Shown: positions 9,195 to 17,984 of the stretch, piece after piece
Layout: each line of letters begins with the position of its first letter
Position numbering within the stretch: the stretch's first letter is position 1
Assembly: GCF_016756395.1 (NCBI RefSeq)
Contig: NZ_AP018365.1
Coordinates: 8,249,501 to 8,313,500, forward strand
Length of the DNA: 64,000 nucleotides
Reading direction: 5' to 3'
Source of the DNA: Streptomyces sp. SN-593
GTDB taxonomy: Bacteria; Actinomycetota; Actinomycetes; Streptomycetales; Streptomycetaceae
Position numbers and translations under genes: made by a program
The notes under the pieces: generated by a model
What the model saw: only the letters and a program-made list of their open reading frames with translations
Databases searched by the model: none
Told to the model about the DNA's origin: nothing

Positions 9195-10217
9195 ATGTCC
9201 ATCGGGCTGACCCGCCACCTCGGCCGCACCGGCGTCCGCGTCACACCGCTCACCCTCGGCACCATGAACTTCGGTCGCTACGCCGAGGAGAAGGAGAGCC
9301 TGGAGATCATCGGCGCCGCGCTCGACGCGGGGATCACCGTCGTCGACACCGCCGACGTCTACGGCCACGGCAGCAGCGAGGAGATCGTCGGCAAGGCCAT
9401 CCGGCACCGCCGAGACGACGTCTTCCTGGCCACGAAGTTCCACGGCCAGGTCGGTGACAACCCCCAGCACGCCGGCAACAGCCGCCGCTGGATCGTCCGG
9501 GCCGTCGAGAACAGCCTGCGCCGCCTCGGCACCGACCACCTCGACCTCTACCAGGTGCACCGGCCCGACGAGCACACCGACCTGCTGGAGACCCTCCGCA
9601 CCCTCGACGACCTGATCCGGCAGGGCAAGGTCCGCTACTACGGCACCTCGGTCTTCCCGGCCCACCAGAAGGTCGAAGCGCACTGGCTGGCCGAGAAGCA
9701 CGGCCTCACCGCCCCGCACACCGAGCAGGTGCCGTACTCGCTCCTCGTCCGCGGGGTCGAGCGCGAGGTCTTCCCCACCGCCCGGAAGTACGGCGAGGGC
9801 GTCCTCTCCTACGGCCCGCTGGCCGCCGGCTGGCTGTCGGGCACGTACCGCCTCGGCGGGGAGCAGCCCCGGTCGGCCCGCGCCGAGCTGATCCCGGGCC
9901 GCTTCGACATCTCCCTCGCGCACAACCGGCGCAAGCTCGCCGCCGCCGACGCGCTCGCCGGACTGGCCGAGGACAACGGGCTGACGCTGCCCGAGCTGGC
10001 GGTCGCCTTCGCCCTCAACCATCCGGCGGTCAGCAGCGTGATCATCGGGCCGCGCACCCACGCCCACCTGGAGGCCTACCTCAAGGCGGCCACGGTCGAG
10101 TTGAGCCCGGAGATCCTGGACGCCGTCGACGAGATCGTCCAACCCGGCACCCAGTTCCTGGAACGCGACACCGGTCGCGACACCCCCTCGCTGCTGCCGG
10201 CCGCGCTGCGCCGCTGA
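9195..10217 (+). CDS. Aldo/keto reductase
   Basis: This is a 340-aa NADPH-dependent oxidoreductase with an intact catalytic tetrad: Asp and Tyr in VVDTADVYGHG, Lys in VFLATKFHG, His in LYQVHRPDE. The C-terminal SVIIGPRTHAHLEAYLKA is the cofactor-binding end of the barrel. It starts 27 bp after the previous gene behind GAAAGGA. It probably reduces an aldehyde or ketone released by the upstream monooxygenases. That role is an inference from position. Confidence 0.93.
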   Translation: MSIGLTRHLGRTGVRVTPLTLGTMNFGRYAEEKESLEIIGAALDAGITVVDTADVYGHGSSEEIVGKAIRHRRDDVFLATKFHGQVGDNPQHAGNSRRWIVRAVENSLRRLGTDHLDLYQVHRPDEHTDLLETLRTLDDLIRQGKVRYYGTSVFPAHQKVEAHWLAEKHGLTAPHTEQVPYSLLVRGVEREVFPTARKYGEGVLSYGPLAAGWLSGTYRLGGEQPRSARAELIPGRFDISLAHNRRKLAAADALAGLAEDNGLTLPELAVAFALNHPAVSSVIIGPRTHAHLEAYLKAATVELSPEILDAVDEIVQPGTQFLERDTGRDTPSLLPAALRR

Positions 10218-10300
10218 GCGCTCCCGCCCATCCCCGCACGCGAGCCCCGACCGGATCCGGCAGAACCGACAAGCCCGACACGCAACGTACGGAGTACCCG

Positions 10301-11338
10301 ATGAGTGAGCAGTACCCGAACTACGAGGACGTCTTCAAGGCGGCCGACGACCGCTACGCGTCCCTGCCCTACCGCCGCACCGGCCGGTCCGGACTCGACC
10401 TGCCGGCCCTCTCCCTGGGCCTGTGGCAGAAGTTCGGCGCCGACTACGCCTACGACACCCAGCGCGACATCATCCTGCACGCCTTCGACCTGGGCATCTC
10501 CCACATCGACAACGCCAACCGCTACGGCCCGCCGCACCGCGCCGCCGAGCGGACCCTCGGCCGCCTCCTGCGCCGGGAGCTGGCCCCCTACCGCCACGAG
10601 CTGGTCCTGTCCAGCAAGGCCGGCGGCGTCTTCGGGCCCAACCCGAACCTCCGCGGCGGCAGCCGCAAGGCGCTGCTGTCCTCGCTGGAGCTGAGCCTGC
10701 GCGACCTCGGCACCGACTACGTCGACATCTTCTACCACCACACCCCCGACGAGACGACGCCGCTGGAGGAGACCGCGGGCGCGCTCGCCACCGCCGTCAA
10801 GGCGGGCAAGGCGCTGTACGTCGGCATCTCCAACTACCGGCCCGACCGCGCCGAGGCCATCGCCCGGCTGCTTCGGGCCGAGGGCGTGCCGCTGCTCATC
10901 CACCAGCCGCGCTACTCCCTGTACGACCGCAGCATCGACCGGAACGGCCTCGCCGACCTGGCCGTCGAGGAGGGCTTCGGCCTCATCGTCTACTCGCCGC
11001 TGGCCCAGGGACTGCTCACCGACAAGTACCTGGAGAGCATCCCGGACGGCGCCCGCGCCCAGAACAGCGACTTCCTCAAGCCCGACCAGATCGACGAGAC
11101 CTACCGCAGCCGCACGGCGCAGTTGAACAAGCTCGCCGAGGGCCGCGGCCAGTCGCTCGCCCAACTCGCCCTGCAGTGGGTGCTGCGCAACCCCGCCGTG
11201 ACCTCGGCGCTGATAGGAGTCAGCTCCAAGGAGCAGCTCGACCACAACCTGGAGGCGCTGAACGGGCCGGAGTTCACCGACGAGGAACTCGCCGTCATCG
11301 ACGAGTACGGCGTGCACGGAACCGGCCAGCGGAGCTGA
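10301..11338 (+). CDS. Aldo/keto reductase, YghZ/MgrA (glyceraldehyde-phosphate reductase-like) type
   Basis: The 345-aa protein has the tetrad Asp/Tyr in SHIDNANRYGPP, Lys in LVLSSKAGG and His in IFYHHTPDET. YghZ-type features are the N-terminal YRRTGRSGLDLPALSLGLW and the C-terminal VTSALIGVSSKEQLDHNLEAL. YghZ enzymes reduce methylglyoxal and small aldehydes and are homologous to voltage-gated potassium channel beta subunits. It is the second aldo/keto reductase in a row and diverges clearly from the first, so this is not a recent duplication. An inverted repeat after the stop may end the transcript. Confidence 0.93.
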   Translation: MSEQYPNYEDVFKAADDRYASLPYRRTGRSGLDLPALSLGLWQKFGADYAYDTQRDIILHAFDLGISHIDNANRYGPPHRAAERTLGRLLRRELAPYRHELVLSSKAGGVFGPNPNLRGGSRKALLSSLELSLRDLGTDYVDIFYHHTPDETTPLEETAGALATAVKAGKALYVGISNYRPDRAEAIARLLRAEGVPLLIHQPRYSLYDRSIDRNGLADLAVEEGFGLIVYSPLAQGLLTDKYLESIPDGARAQNSDFLKPDQIDETYRSRTAQLNKLAEGRGQSLAQLALQWVLRNPAVTSALIGVSSKEQLDHNLEALNGPEFTDEELAVIDEYGVHGTGQRS

Positions 11339-11362
11339 CGCCGCGGGGAACCCAGCCGAACC

Positions 11363-11419
11363 CGGGTGCTCCGGATCGTCCGCACGGGCGGTTCGGGGCT
11401 CCCCGGTCCCGGGCACCCG
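11363..11419 (+). terminator. Possible weak terminator after the second aldo/keto reductase
   Basis: CGGGTGC at the left and GCACCCG at the right can pair, enclosing a GC-rich loop that can fold further. It lies 25 bp after the stop. There is no T-tract, as is common in this genus, so confidence is low. Confidence 0.35.
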
Positions 11420-11501
11420 CAGGTCCGTACCCGACGCTCCGGTGAGCGCTTCCGCCATCCGTCCAGAACAGTCGAGGCACTCCAGAACAGGTCGAGGCAC
11501 G

Positions 11502-12797
11502 ATGAAACCACCTGACCCGCCCCCGTCCGCCCCCCACGCAGGGGCCGGTCAGCCGCCTGCCGCGCGGACGACCGTGCGCGTGCCCCGCGAGGGGTGGCGG
11601 CGTGCCGGCCGTGCCGACGAGCCGGACGGCCGGCGGCTCGTGATCGTCTTCGCGATCACCCAGACCCTGGGCTACGGGTGCCTGTCGCAGGGCTTCTCGG
11701 TGCTCCTGATCCCGATGTCCCACGATCTGCACAGTTCGCGCACCGCCATCACCGTGGCCTCGACGATCTCCACGCTCGTCGGCGCCTTCGCGGCCTACCC
11801 GGTCGGCCGGGTCATGGACTTGTACGGTGGGCGGGCCCTGATGACCACCGGCTCCATGTGCGGCGTGACGGGCGTCTTCCTGTGGTCGTGGTCGACCGGA
11901 CTGCCCGGGCTGTACGCGGCGTTCGTGCTCATCGGCCTGGCCCTGGCGATGTCGACGTACGACGCGGCGTTCGCCGTCGTGGTGGTCGCCACCGCGAAGG
12001 ACCGCCGGGACGGCGCCATCGTGACCATCACCATGATCACGGGCTTCCTGACCAGCTTCTTCTATCCGCTCGTCGGGTGGCTGCAGGGCGGGCTCGGCTG
12101 GCGCACCACGCTCGACGTGCTGGCGGTCGTCATGATGCTCGTCGTCGTCCCCGCGCACCTGTGGGCCGTACCGGGACATGCCACCCACCGCAGCCGGATC
12201 GCCCGGCGCACCGGGTTCCGGTTGGGCGACGCGATCAGGACGGCGCGGTTCTGGCTGCTGCTCGTCTCGTTCGTCGCTCAGGCCGGCACCACGTCCGGCT
12301 TCCTGGTCATGATGGTGACCTACTTCCAGAACGTCGGCTTCGGCGCCCACACGGCCGCGACACTGCCGCTCGCGGTCGGGGTCCTCCAGCTCACCTCGCG
12401 CCTGGCGCTGGCACCCCTGTCGGCGCGGTTCGGCATGCTGCCCGTCACGACGTTCTCCTTCGCCGCGCAGGCGCTCGGGCTGCTCCTTCTGCCGCTTGCC
12501 GGTACGTCCGTCCTGCCCACGGTCCTGTGCATCATGGCCTTCGGACTCGGCTACGGGATCAGCGTGGTCGCCCGGCCGTCGGTCGTGGCCGGCACCTTCG
12601 GCGTCACGCGGTTCGCGAGCATCATGGCCGTGACGGCGGTGCCGATGGCACTCGCCCGTGCGGGGACACCGCTGGTCGCCGCGTGGTTGGAGGACTGGCG
12701 GTTCCTGGTCCTGCTGGGTTCGGTCACCGCTGTCGCGGCCGTCGCCCTCCTGCCGCTCGTGCGCTACCAGCACCGACCGGCCGAGGGCCCCGCGTGA
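11502..12797 (+). CDS. MFS transporter (oxalate/formate or monocarboxylate-like)
   Basis: The ATG at 11502 gives 431 aa with about twelve hydrophobic segments. An alternative GTG lies 60 bp upstream. The first membrane segment starts near VIVFAITQTLGYGCLSQGF. The loop 2-3 motif reads YPVGRVMDLYGGRALM. A cytoplasmic middle loop around residue 210 (HRSRIARRTGF) separates the two halves. The distribution of motifs recalls the oxalate:formate antiporter/MCT branch, whose members move small organic anions. In this cluster it is the only membrane carrier, so it may import the substrate or export a desulfurised product. No ABC permease is present. Confidence 0.88.
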   Translation: MKPPDPPPSAPHAGAGQPPAARTTVRVPREGWRRAGRADEPDGRRLVIVFAITQTLGYGCLSQGFSVLLIPMSHDLHSSRTAITVASTISTLVGAFAAYPVGRVMDLYGGRALMTTGSMCGVTGVFLWSWSTGLPGLYAAFVLIGLALAMSTYDAAFAVVVVATAKDRRDGAIVTITMITGFLTSFFYPLVGWLQGGLGWRTTLDVLAVVMMLVVVPAHLWAVPGHATHRSRIARRTGFRLGDAIRTARFWLLLVSFVAQAGTTSGFLVMMVTYFQNVGFGAHTAATLPLAVGVLQLTSRLALAPLSARFGMLPVTTFSFAAQALGLLLLPLAGTSVLPTVLCIMAFGLGYGISVVARPSVVAGTFGVTRFASIMAVTAVPMALARAGTPLVAAWLEDWRFLVLLGSVTAVAAVALLPLVRYQHRPAEGPA

Positions 12798-12905
12798 GGC
12801 GGCCGACGGCGTCGACCTCCGAGCCCGCGTACGACCGCGGCCGGCGGCCGCGGGAGATACCACAGCCCGTGCCGCCTTCCCCCACCTTCGAACGGACAGT
12901 GATCC

Positions 12906-14021
12906 ATGACATCTCCGACTGAGGCATCGGCCGGCACGGCGGGCACCGGACCGGTGCCCGCGGCCGTGACCGCGGACGCGGGCGCGGAGGGGGCCGGAGC
13001 GGCGGCCGGCCGCCCCTTCAGGCTCGGCTTCCTGCTCCACCTCGACTCCGACCTCACCCCCGCCGCGGCGTACCGCCAGGCCGTCGACCTGTTCGTCGAC
13101 GCCGAACGACTCGGGTACGACTCCGGCTGGGTCATCCACCGCCACTTCCGTCAGGGGAACGAGCACGTCTCCGCCCCGCTCGTTCTCCTGGCCGCGATCG
13201 CCGAGCACACCACCCGGATCCGGCTCGGCACCGGCGTGCTCGTCCTGCCGCTCGCGGACCCCTTGACCGTCGCGGAGGACGCCGCCGTGGTCGACGAACT
13301 CAGCGGCGGGCGGCTCGAACTCGGCGTCGGCTCAGGTCCGTTCCCGACCGCCTGGGAGGCATTCGGCCGCAGCCTCCAGGACCGGTACCGGCTCTTCGAC
13401 GAGAGCGTGGCGAGACTTCACCGGATCCTCGAAGGGCATCCGGTCAACAGCGCCGGAGAGGTGCTGCACCCACCCGGTGCCGGTGTGCGGCGGCGGCTGT
13501 GGCAGGCGACCACGAGCGAGCCGACGCGGGCCCTCGGCGCGGCCGTCGCCGCCGCGAAGGCCGGCGACGGGTTGCAGCTCTCCCGGGCCGGCGACTGGCC
13601 CGGCCGGCAGAGCGCCCAGCAGCAGGCGGAGATCGCCGCCGCGTACCGCACGGCCGCCGCCGAGGCGGGGTGCGAGCCGCGCGTGCAGATCTCGCGCGCG
13701 GTCTATCCGCACCCCGACCGGGCCGCGGCGATCCGCGCCGTCACACCCGGCGTGCGCCGCTGGCAGTCATGGGCTCCCCAGCGCCGTGACGTCGCCGATC
13801 TCGGCGTCGAGGAGTACCTGGAGCGCGACCGGTCGCTGCTCGGGCCGTCGGAGGCCGTCGCGGAGTCCCTCGCCGCCGACCCGTCCCTCGCCGACGCCAC
13901 CGATCTGCTCGTCAGTTTCGTCCCCGGCGTCCCCGACTACGGCGAGCACCTCCGCCTGCTCGCCGCCACCGCCCAGGAGGTCGCGCCGCTGCTCGGCTGG
14001 CGTCCCCTCCAGACCCCGTGA
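12906..14021 (+). CDS. LLM-class flavin-dependent oxidoreductase
   Basis: This 371-aa bacterial-luciferase-like protein contains LGFLLHLDSD, RIRLGTGVLVLPLADPLTV and ELSGGRLELGVGSG, all standard for the fold. Its first 30 residues are Ala/Gly/Thr-rich and probably disordered. It follows the MFS gene by about 108 bp and is the last plus-strand member of the flavin cluster. It is close in type to enzymes that also occur with F420 as cofactor. The sequence alone does not settle FMN versus F420. Confidence 0.87.
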   Translation: MTSPTEASAGTAGTGPVPAAVTADAGAEGAGAAAGRPFRLGFLLHLDSDLTPAAAYRQAVDLFVDAERLGYDSGWVIHRHFRQGNEHVSAPLVLLAAIAEHTTRIRLGTGVLVLPLADPLTVAEDAAVVDELSGGRLELGVGSGPFPTAWEAFGRSLQDRYRLFDESVARLHRILEGHPVNSAGEVLHPPGAGVRRRLWQATTSEPTRALGAAVAAAKAGDGLQLSRAGDWPGRQSAQQQAEIAAAYRTAAAEAGCEPRVQISRAVYPHPDRAAAIRAVTPGVRRWQSWAPQRRDVADLGVEEYLERDRSLLGPSEAVAESLAADPSLADATDLLVSFVPGVPDYGEHLRLLAATAQEVAPLLGWRPLQTP

Positions 14022-14027
14022 GCGGGC

Positions 14028-14070
14028 GTCCCCGCACCCCGTGCGCAGCGACGGCGGAGCGTGCGGGGAC
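14028..14070. terminator. Hairpin between convergent genes
   Basis: GTCCCCGCAC and GTGCGGGGAC form a perfect 10-bp stem with a GC-rich loop of 23 nt. It lies 6 bp after the plus-strand LLM stop and in front of the convergent FAD gene, the right place for a bidirectional terminator. Confidence 0.55.
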
Positions 14071-14182
14071 AGCTTGCCGCCGGATACGACGGACCCGCCG
14101 TCCGCCACGAACCGGCAGTGCCGGTCACCACGAACGGCTGTGACCGGCGCTGTCGCAAACAGACACGGTAGCGGGACAGCCC

Positions 14183-15640
14183 TCAGCCTTCGGTCACGGC
14201 TGCTCGCCGGAGGCGGTCGACGTAGAAGCGCAGGAACGGGTCCTCGGTGCTCTTCTCCGGCGCCCCTGCGGGAGCGGACACCGGCGGCAGCGTCGCGTCC
14301 TCGGCGAACAGCGCGGCACCGACGGCGTCGACGAGCCGCGGGACGCCGGTCGGCAGCGACTGCGTGTCGCCGACGGGTATGCCGAAGCTCATGGCGGCGC
14401 CGGCGGAGAACACGTGGATGCGGGTCACCCAGGGAGCCGTGCCCGGTTCGCGCTCCTGGAACTCGTAGCCGCTGCCCAGGTACGGCCAGCGGCCCAGGTC
14501 GGCGTTCTCCAGCCCGGCCGGCGGTCGGTAGCGGTGCTCCCAGAGGGCGATCTGATCGGCTACGGGCGCCAGTTCGGCCTGGGTGTGCGGGTCGTACTGG
14601 TAGCCCGTACCGGCGATCAGGAAGTCGAACCGGTACGTGCCGTCGTCGGCCTCCACCCGCACGCCGTCCTCGGTGGCGACGGCCTTGTGCCAACCGGCCG
14701 AGAGGTGCACCACGAAGCCGTCGAACGCGGTCGCCCGCCGGACGGACGCCAAGGTGCAACTGCGGCCCGCCCGAGCGGTGGTGGCCTTGAGCCTCCACCG
14801 ATCGGCGTCCGGGCGCCGGTGGAAGTTCTCGCGCGCGCCGACGTTCGCCGGCCCCAGGGGGGAGTCGCCCTGAATGAGCAGCTTCTCGCGCCGGGTGAAC
14901 AGGTGTACTTCGGCGGCGCCGTTCTCGAGCGCTGCGGCCGCGGCATCCAGCGCGGACGCGCCGGCGCCGATGACACCGAGCTTCCTGCCCGCGAGGCTTT
15001 CGAAATCGATGGGCTCGCCGGTGTGTGCGTACAACGCGCGCGGCAGACCGTCGAAAGCCTCAGGGAAGGAGAAACCGCCAGTGCCTTCGACGCCGTTCGC
15101 GAAAACCAGCCGGCGGGTGCTTTCGGTGCGGCGCTCCTCGGTGCCGTTCTCGTCGGTGACGGCGAGTTCCAGGGCGAGTCCGTGTTCCCCCGGTGCGACG
15201 CTCACCAGGCGGGTGCGGTGCCGTACCGGTACCCGCAGGGTGTCCCCGATCCAGTCGAGGTAGGCCGCCCACGCAAGGCGCGGGACGCGGTCGAGAGCGT
15301 CGTAGGCGGCCCGCCCGTGGCGTTCCTCGTACCAGGCGCGGAAGCTCAGTTCCGGGTGGCCGAACTCGGGCTCGGGCCAGATCTTCGGCGTACGCAGCGT
15401 GGGCATGCGCGCGACGGTCCGCCAGACACCGGTTGCGCCCGGGGGAGCGGCGTCGATCACGGAGACCCGGCCGATGCCGGCGCGCCGCAGGGCGAAGCCG
15501 ACGCCCAGCCCGGCCTGTCCACCACCCACGACGACGACGTCGTGATCGGTGCCGGTCTCGCGCACCCAATTGACCGGGTCGGGCCCGAAGTGCCGCAGGA
15601 AACGGGCGCCGCGGGATTCTGGCGCGGTATCAGAAGTCAT
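14183..15640 (-). CDS. FAD/NAD(P)-binding monooxygenase-like flavoprotein
   Basis: The 485-aa protein has two Rossmann motifs: VVVVGGGQAGLGVGFALRRAG near residue 36 for FAD and LGVIGAGASALDAAAAALENG near residue 215 for NADPH. Between them lie the GVWR segment and PTLRTPKIWPEPEF. A late FLIAGTGYQYDPH strand matches the ATG-type motif of flavin monooxygenases. It reads away from the SsuE-like gene in the same direction. It likely performs Baeyer-Villiger or heteroatom oxidation and carries its own NADPH site, unlike the two-component enzymes upstream. Substrate unknown. Confidence 0.87.
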   Translation of the reverse strand: MTSDTAPESRGARFLRHFGPDPVNWVRETGTDHDVVVVGGGQAGLGVGFALRRAGIGRVSVIDAAPPGATGVWRTVARMPTLRTPKIWPEPEFGHPELSFRAWYEERHGRAAYDALDRVPRLAWAAYLDWIGDTLRVPVRHRTRLVSVAPGEHGLALELAVTDENGTEERRTESTRRLVFANGVEGTGGFSFPEAFDGLPRALYAHTGEPIDFESLAGRKLGVIGAGASALDAAAAALENGAAEVHLFTRREKLLIQGDSPLGPANVGARENFHRRPDADRWRLKATTARAGRSCTLASVRRATAFDGFVVHLSAGWHKAVATEDGVRVEADDGTYRFDFLIAGTGYQYDPHTQAELAPVADQIALWEHRYRPPAGLENADLGRWPYLGSGYEFQEREPGTAPWVTRIHVFSAGAAMSFGIPVGDTQSLPTGVPRLVDAVGAALFAEDATLPPVSAPAGAPEKSTEDPFLRFYVDRLRRAAVTEG

Positions 15641-15962
15641 GTCGACGAGGTTTTCCAGTCGGAATGGAATTGCGGAGAGGATTTCATCGATGGGCGGATT
15701 TCTCGGCCGAAGCGACGAGTACCAGCACCAAGCCGACCCGGCCCTGCGGGCGGCGGCACCCGTGGTCGCCGCCGCCCGTGCGGTGCGTCCGGCATGCTCG
15801 CCGGCCGGCGGACCGGCGGACCGGCGGACCGGCGGACCGGCCGACCGGGCCCGGGGCAGGCCCGCGGGCCGGCGGTCCGGCGGTGAGCCGACGTCACTGA
15901 CGCGGCGCCAGCTCCCCTGTCCGCGAGTGGTGGTTGCTGCCGGACCTGGAAGCTGTCCCCGA
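15641..15962. other. Intergenic region with a short tandem repeat
   Basis: No gene is supported in these 322 bp, which separate the FAD enzyme from the SsuE-like gene (both minus strand). The first 60 bp on the FAD-gene side are AT-richer and should hold its promoter. The remainder is extremely GC-rich and includes an 8-bp tandem repeat. No leader-peptide motif was found here. Confidence 0.6.
15806..15845. repeat. 8-bp tandem repeat (CGGCGGAC)n
   Basis: Four exact copies of CGGCGGAC are followed by one variant, CGGCCGAC. It is a slippage-prone simple repeat in non-coding sequence. Confidence 0.85.
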
Positions 15963-16517
15963 TCAGGCGGCGGCGAGGCTGCGGTGACGGGCCGTCAGCG
16001 TCGCGGAGAAGGCGTCGGCGACCCGGTAGACCTCGCTGGCGGTGTCCTCCTGGACGGTGACGGTGCCGTCCGCCGCGACGGTGATGTGCTTGTCGACCAC
16101 GAACCAGCCGGGCAGCACATGGTCGGCGCCCATGGAGTTGAGCACCGGCCGCAGGGCGTAGTCCACGGACAGGACGTGGGCGGGGCTGCCGCCGGTGGCC
16201 AGTGGCAGCACCGCCTTGCCGGCGAGGGCGTACTGGGGCAGCAGGTCCAGGAGGGTCTTGAGCAGACCGGAGTAGGCCGACTTGTAGATGGGTGTTCCTA
16301 TCACCACGCCGTCGGCCTCTTCGAACAGCCGGGCCGCGGCCTGGATCGCGGGGTGCCCGGGGTCGGCGCCCAGGAGCGCCTCGGCGGGCAACGTGCGGAC
16401 GTCGAGCGGGACCACGTGGTGACCCTGCCGGGTCAGGCGCGTGTCGAGGTGGCGCAGCAGGCGGCCGGTGCGCGAGGTCGGGGACGGGCTTCCCGAGACG
16501 GAGAGCACGGTGGGCAT
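15963..16517 (-). CDS. NADPH-dependent FMN reductase, SsuE-like
   Basis: The start at 16517 is preferred over 16553 because AAGGAG lies just ahead of it and the flavodoxin-like strand begins at once (PTVLSVSGSPSPTSRTG). The product is 184 aa. The family motif GTPIYKSAYSGLLKTLLDLL matches the SsuE/MsuE consensus, including the Tyr inserted in a pi-helix in many two-component reductases. SsuE supplies FMNH2 to SsuD-type monooxygenases, several of which sit upstream on the other strand. A cysteine leader peptide precedes it, indicating sulfur-responsive control. Confidence 0.92.
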   Translation of the reverse strand: MPTVLSVSGSPSPTSRTGRLLRHLDTRLTRQGHHVVPLDVRTLPAEALLGADPGHPAIQAAARLFEEADGVVIGTPIYKSAYSGLLKTLLDLLPQYALAGKAVLPLATGGSPAHVLSVDYALRPVLNSMGADHVLPGWFVVDKHITVAADGTVTVQEDTASEVYRVADAFSATLTARHRSLAAA

Positions 16518-16719
16518 GGGAGCTCCTTCACAGCGGGCAGGGCGGCGGCCCACGCCGGAACGCCGGACGCGGGCTGCGGTGCCGTTCCGACCGAGGCGGC
16601 GGAAACGGGAGGTGGAGGTTGAGCGGGGGAGGATGGCCGGACCGATGGGAAGTCAGGAGGGCCGAGCAGCCGGACCTTGATGGAGGGTCACGGCGGGGGA
16701 ACGCGCGAAGAAGGCCCGA

Positions 16720-16809
16720 TCAGCGGGCGGCGCGGGGCGAACAGAGACCGCTGGACACGCGCACGAGGTCGACATGGCGTCGACGCGTGAGGTCCTTGCG
16801 CTGGTTCAT
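16720..16809 (-). CDS. Cysteine-type leader peptide (29 aa)
   Basis: A 29-codon frame starts at the ATG at 16809 and ends in TGA at 16720. Its middle reads TRRRHVDLVRVSSGLC. The RRxHVDL-(x)-RVSSxLC pattern is the hallmark of the short 'putative leader peptide' family found upstream of sulfur-assimilation operons in actinobacteria. In mycobacteria, cysteine-containing upstream frames sense cysteine supply by ribosome stalling. It lies about 200 bp ahead of the SsuE-like gene, on the same strand. No clear Shine-Dalgarno site precedes the ATG, so initiation may be leaderless. I found the frame by reading the minus strand directly; it is too short for routine gene calling. Confidence 0.82.
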   Translation of the reverse strand: MNQRKDLTRRRHVDLVRVSSGLCSPRAAR

Positions 16810-17139
16810 GTACGGGATTCAATCAGGTGGGAGCCGATCGGTCGAGTAAGGCTCCGCCGTGATCTCGAACACGTTGCCGTCGACCAAGTGGCGGACCGCT
16901 CGGCCGGGACGGTCGGTTCCCATGCGAGCCGGCAGCAGAACGCCGTGTGCCAGATGACCCGCATGCCGATGGAGGAGGTCCCGGACGAGGAGCGGGACCA
17001 CACGCCGGCGACCAACCTCAGCGCGACGTTCCACCTGTGCCCAGGGACCGGCCGTCGTCACCGCTTGGCCGGCCGGGAAACGTCCCGGCAGTTGCCGGAC
17101 GGAGCGTCACACCTGAGTCGAACAGAAAGCGCCAGTTGA
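16810..17139. other. No convincing gene; presumed leader-peptide promoter region
   Basis: Short frames exist on both strands. The best is minus-strand 16819-17061, ending in a protein-like stretch, VDGNVFEITAEPYSTDRL. None has a good ribosome site or a family I recognise. The minus-strand frame could be the remnant of a decayed gene. The promoter for the leader peptide and SsuE-like gene should lie near 16815-16870. Confidence 0.4.
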
Positions 17140-17511
17140 CTATGGTGCCGCTGAGTCCTCTGTGACGGCGGCGGCGATCAGCGCCACGAGATTGTCCGTC
17201 CAGCAGTCCGACTCCTTGGTCGCCACATCGACTCCGCAGCCACCGCATACGAGGTTGGGGCCGTCCTGGCCGGCGGCTCCGCAGCAACCGGACAGACGCC
17301 GCGAATCGGGATGTCGTGCGGCTCCGGGAAGGTCACCCGGATGCAAGATCAACAGAGTTGCGTCAAAATTGACCTTGAAGGTCCCCGCAGCCATCCGAGG
17401 GGAGGCGATCGCGTGGACCGCCGACCGCTCCGGCCCTTGTAGTGCTTCCCCGGGCGCCACCTCGTTTGTCAGGGGCCGCCTGCACATGGCACAGCGGAAG
17501 ATGGTCATCAC
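17140..17511 (-). CDS. Small zinc-ribbon-like hypothetical protein
   Basis: The 123-aa protein has two Cys pairs: CAMCRRPLT close to the N-terminus and LVCGGCGVDVATKESDCW near residue 90, with an extra Cys pair in SGCCGAAG. The spacing resembles a split zinc ribbon. The C-terminal helix is NLVALIAAAVTED. Two ATG codons lie in tandem at 17511 and 17508. It is a family of uncharacterised streptomycete proteins as far as I can tell; I do not recognise a function. Codon use is less GC-biased than in the flavin cluster, fitting an acquired island. Confidence 0.7.
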   Translation of the reverse strand: MMTIFRCAMCRRPLTNEVAPGEALQGPERSAVHAIASPRMAAGTFKVNFDATLLILHPGDLPGAARHPDSRRLSGCCGAAGQDGPNLVCGGCGVDVATKESDCWTDNLVALIAAAVTEDSAAP

Positions 17512-17559
17512 GTACTCCTTCTCGTCTCGGCATCGTGTGAGATGAACTTCCCTCGGTAG

Positions 17560-17984
17560 TCACGTCTCCGCGGTGGCTCGCCACCTGGCAGTGACACCCC
17601 CCTCCTCCCAGTGCCACCAGCCTTCGGCCTCTCCGTGTTCCAGGAGCTTACGGATACGGGGCAGATCCGCGTCCGGTGGAACATCGAGAGCCACCATCCG
17701 GAACTGCTCGATTCCCTCGCCCGTTGTGCCCAGACGGTGGAACGTCTCCAGCACGGTCGGCCGGGCGGCAGCCGAGCCGCCGTCCTTCAGGACTACCAGC
17801 CCGGATGGTGCAGTTCTCCGAAGCCCGCACCGTCTCGCCGGCCCAGCGGACACCTTCGTCGTCGACCTCGACCCGGATGACATCGTCGCTGGCGATTCCG
17901 CGGGCGAACCAGGGGGTGGTGTCCAGACGCGCGGTTACGATGCCGAAATCACGGGCTCGGACGTGGGAGTGTGGCCGGAGAATG
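17560..17984 (-). pseudogene. DUF4265-like gene broken by a frameshift
   Basis: Two halves of one protein lie in different frames. The N-terminal half reads TARLDTTPWFARGIASDDV, then VDDEGVRWAGETVRASENC. After the ATCCGGG run near 17797 the sequence continues in another frame as VVLKDGGSAAARPTVLETF and ends MVALDVPPDADLPRIRKLL, GWWHWEEGG. One extra G in that run restores colinearity if removed. The VALDVPPDADLP and EGWW motifs are characteristic of DUF4265. No good in-frame start is visible, because the 5' end abuts the previous gene's stop. Function of the family is unknown. Confidence 0.75.

Noticed and set aside
16774-17139. 121-codon plus-strand frame
   Set aside because: It runs antisense to the cysteine leader peptide and its presumed promoter, has no family similarity, and lacks a ribosome site.
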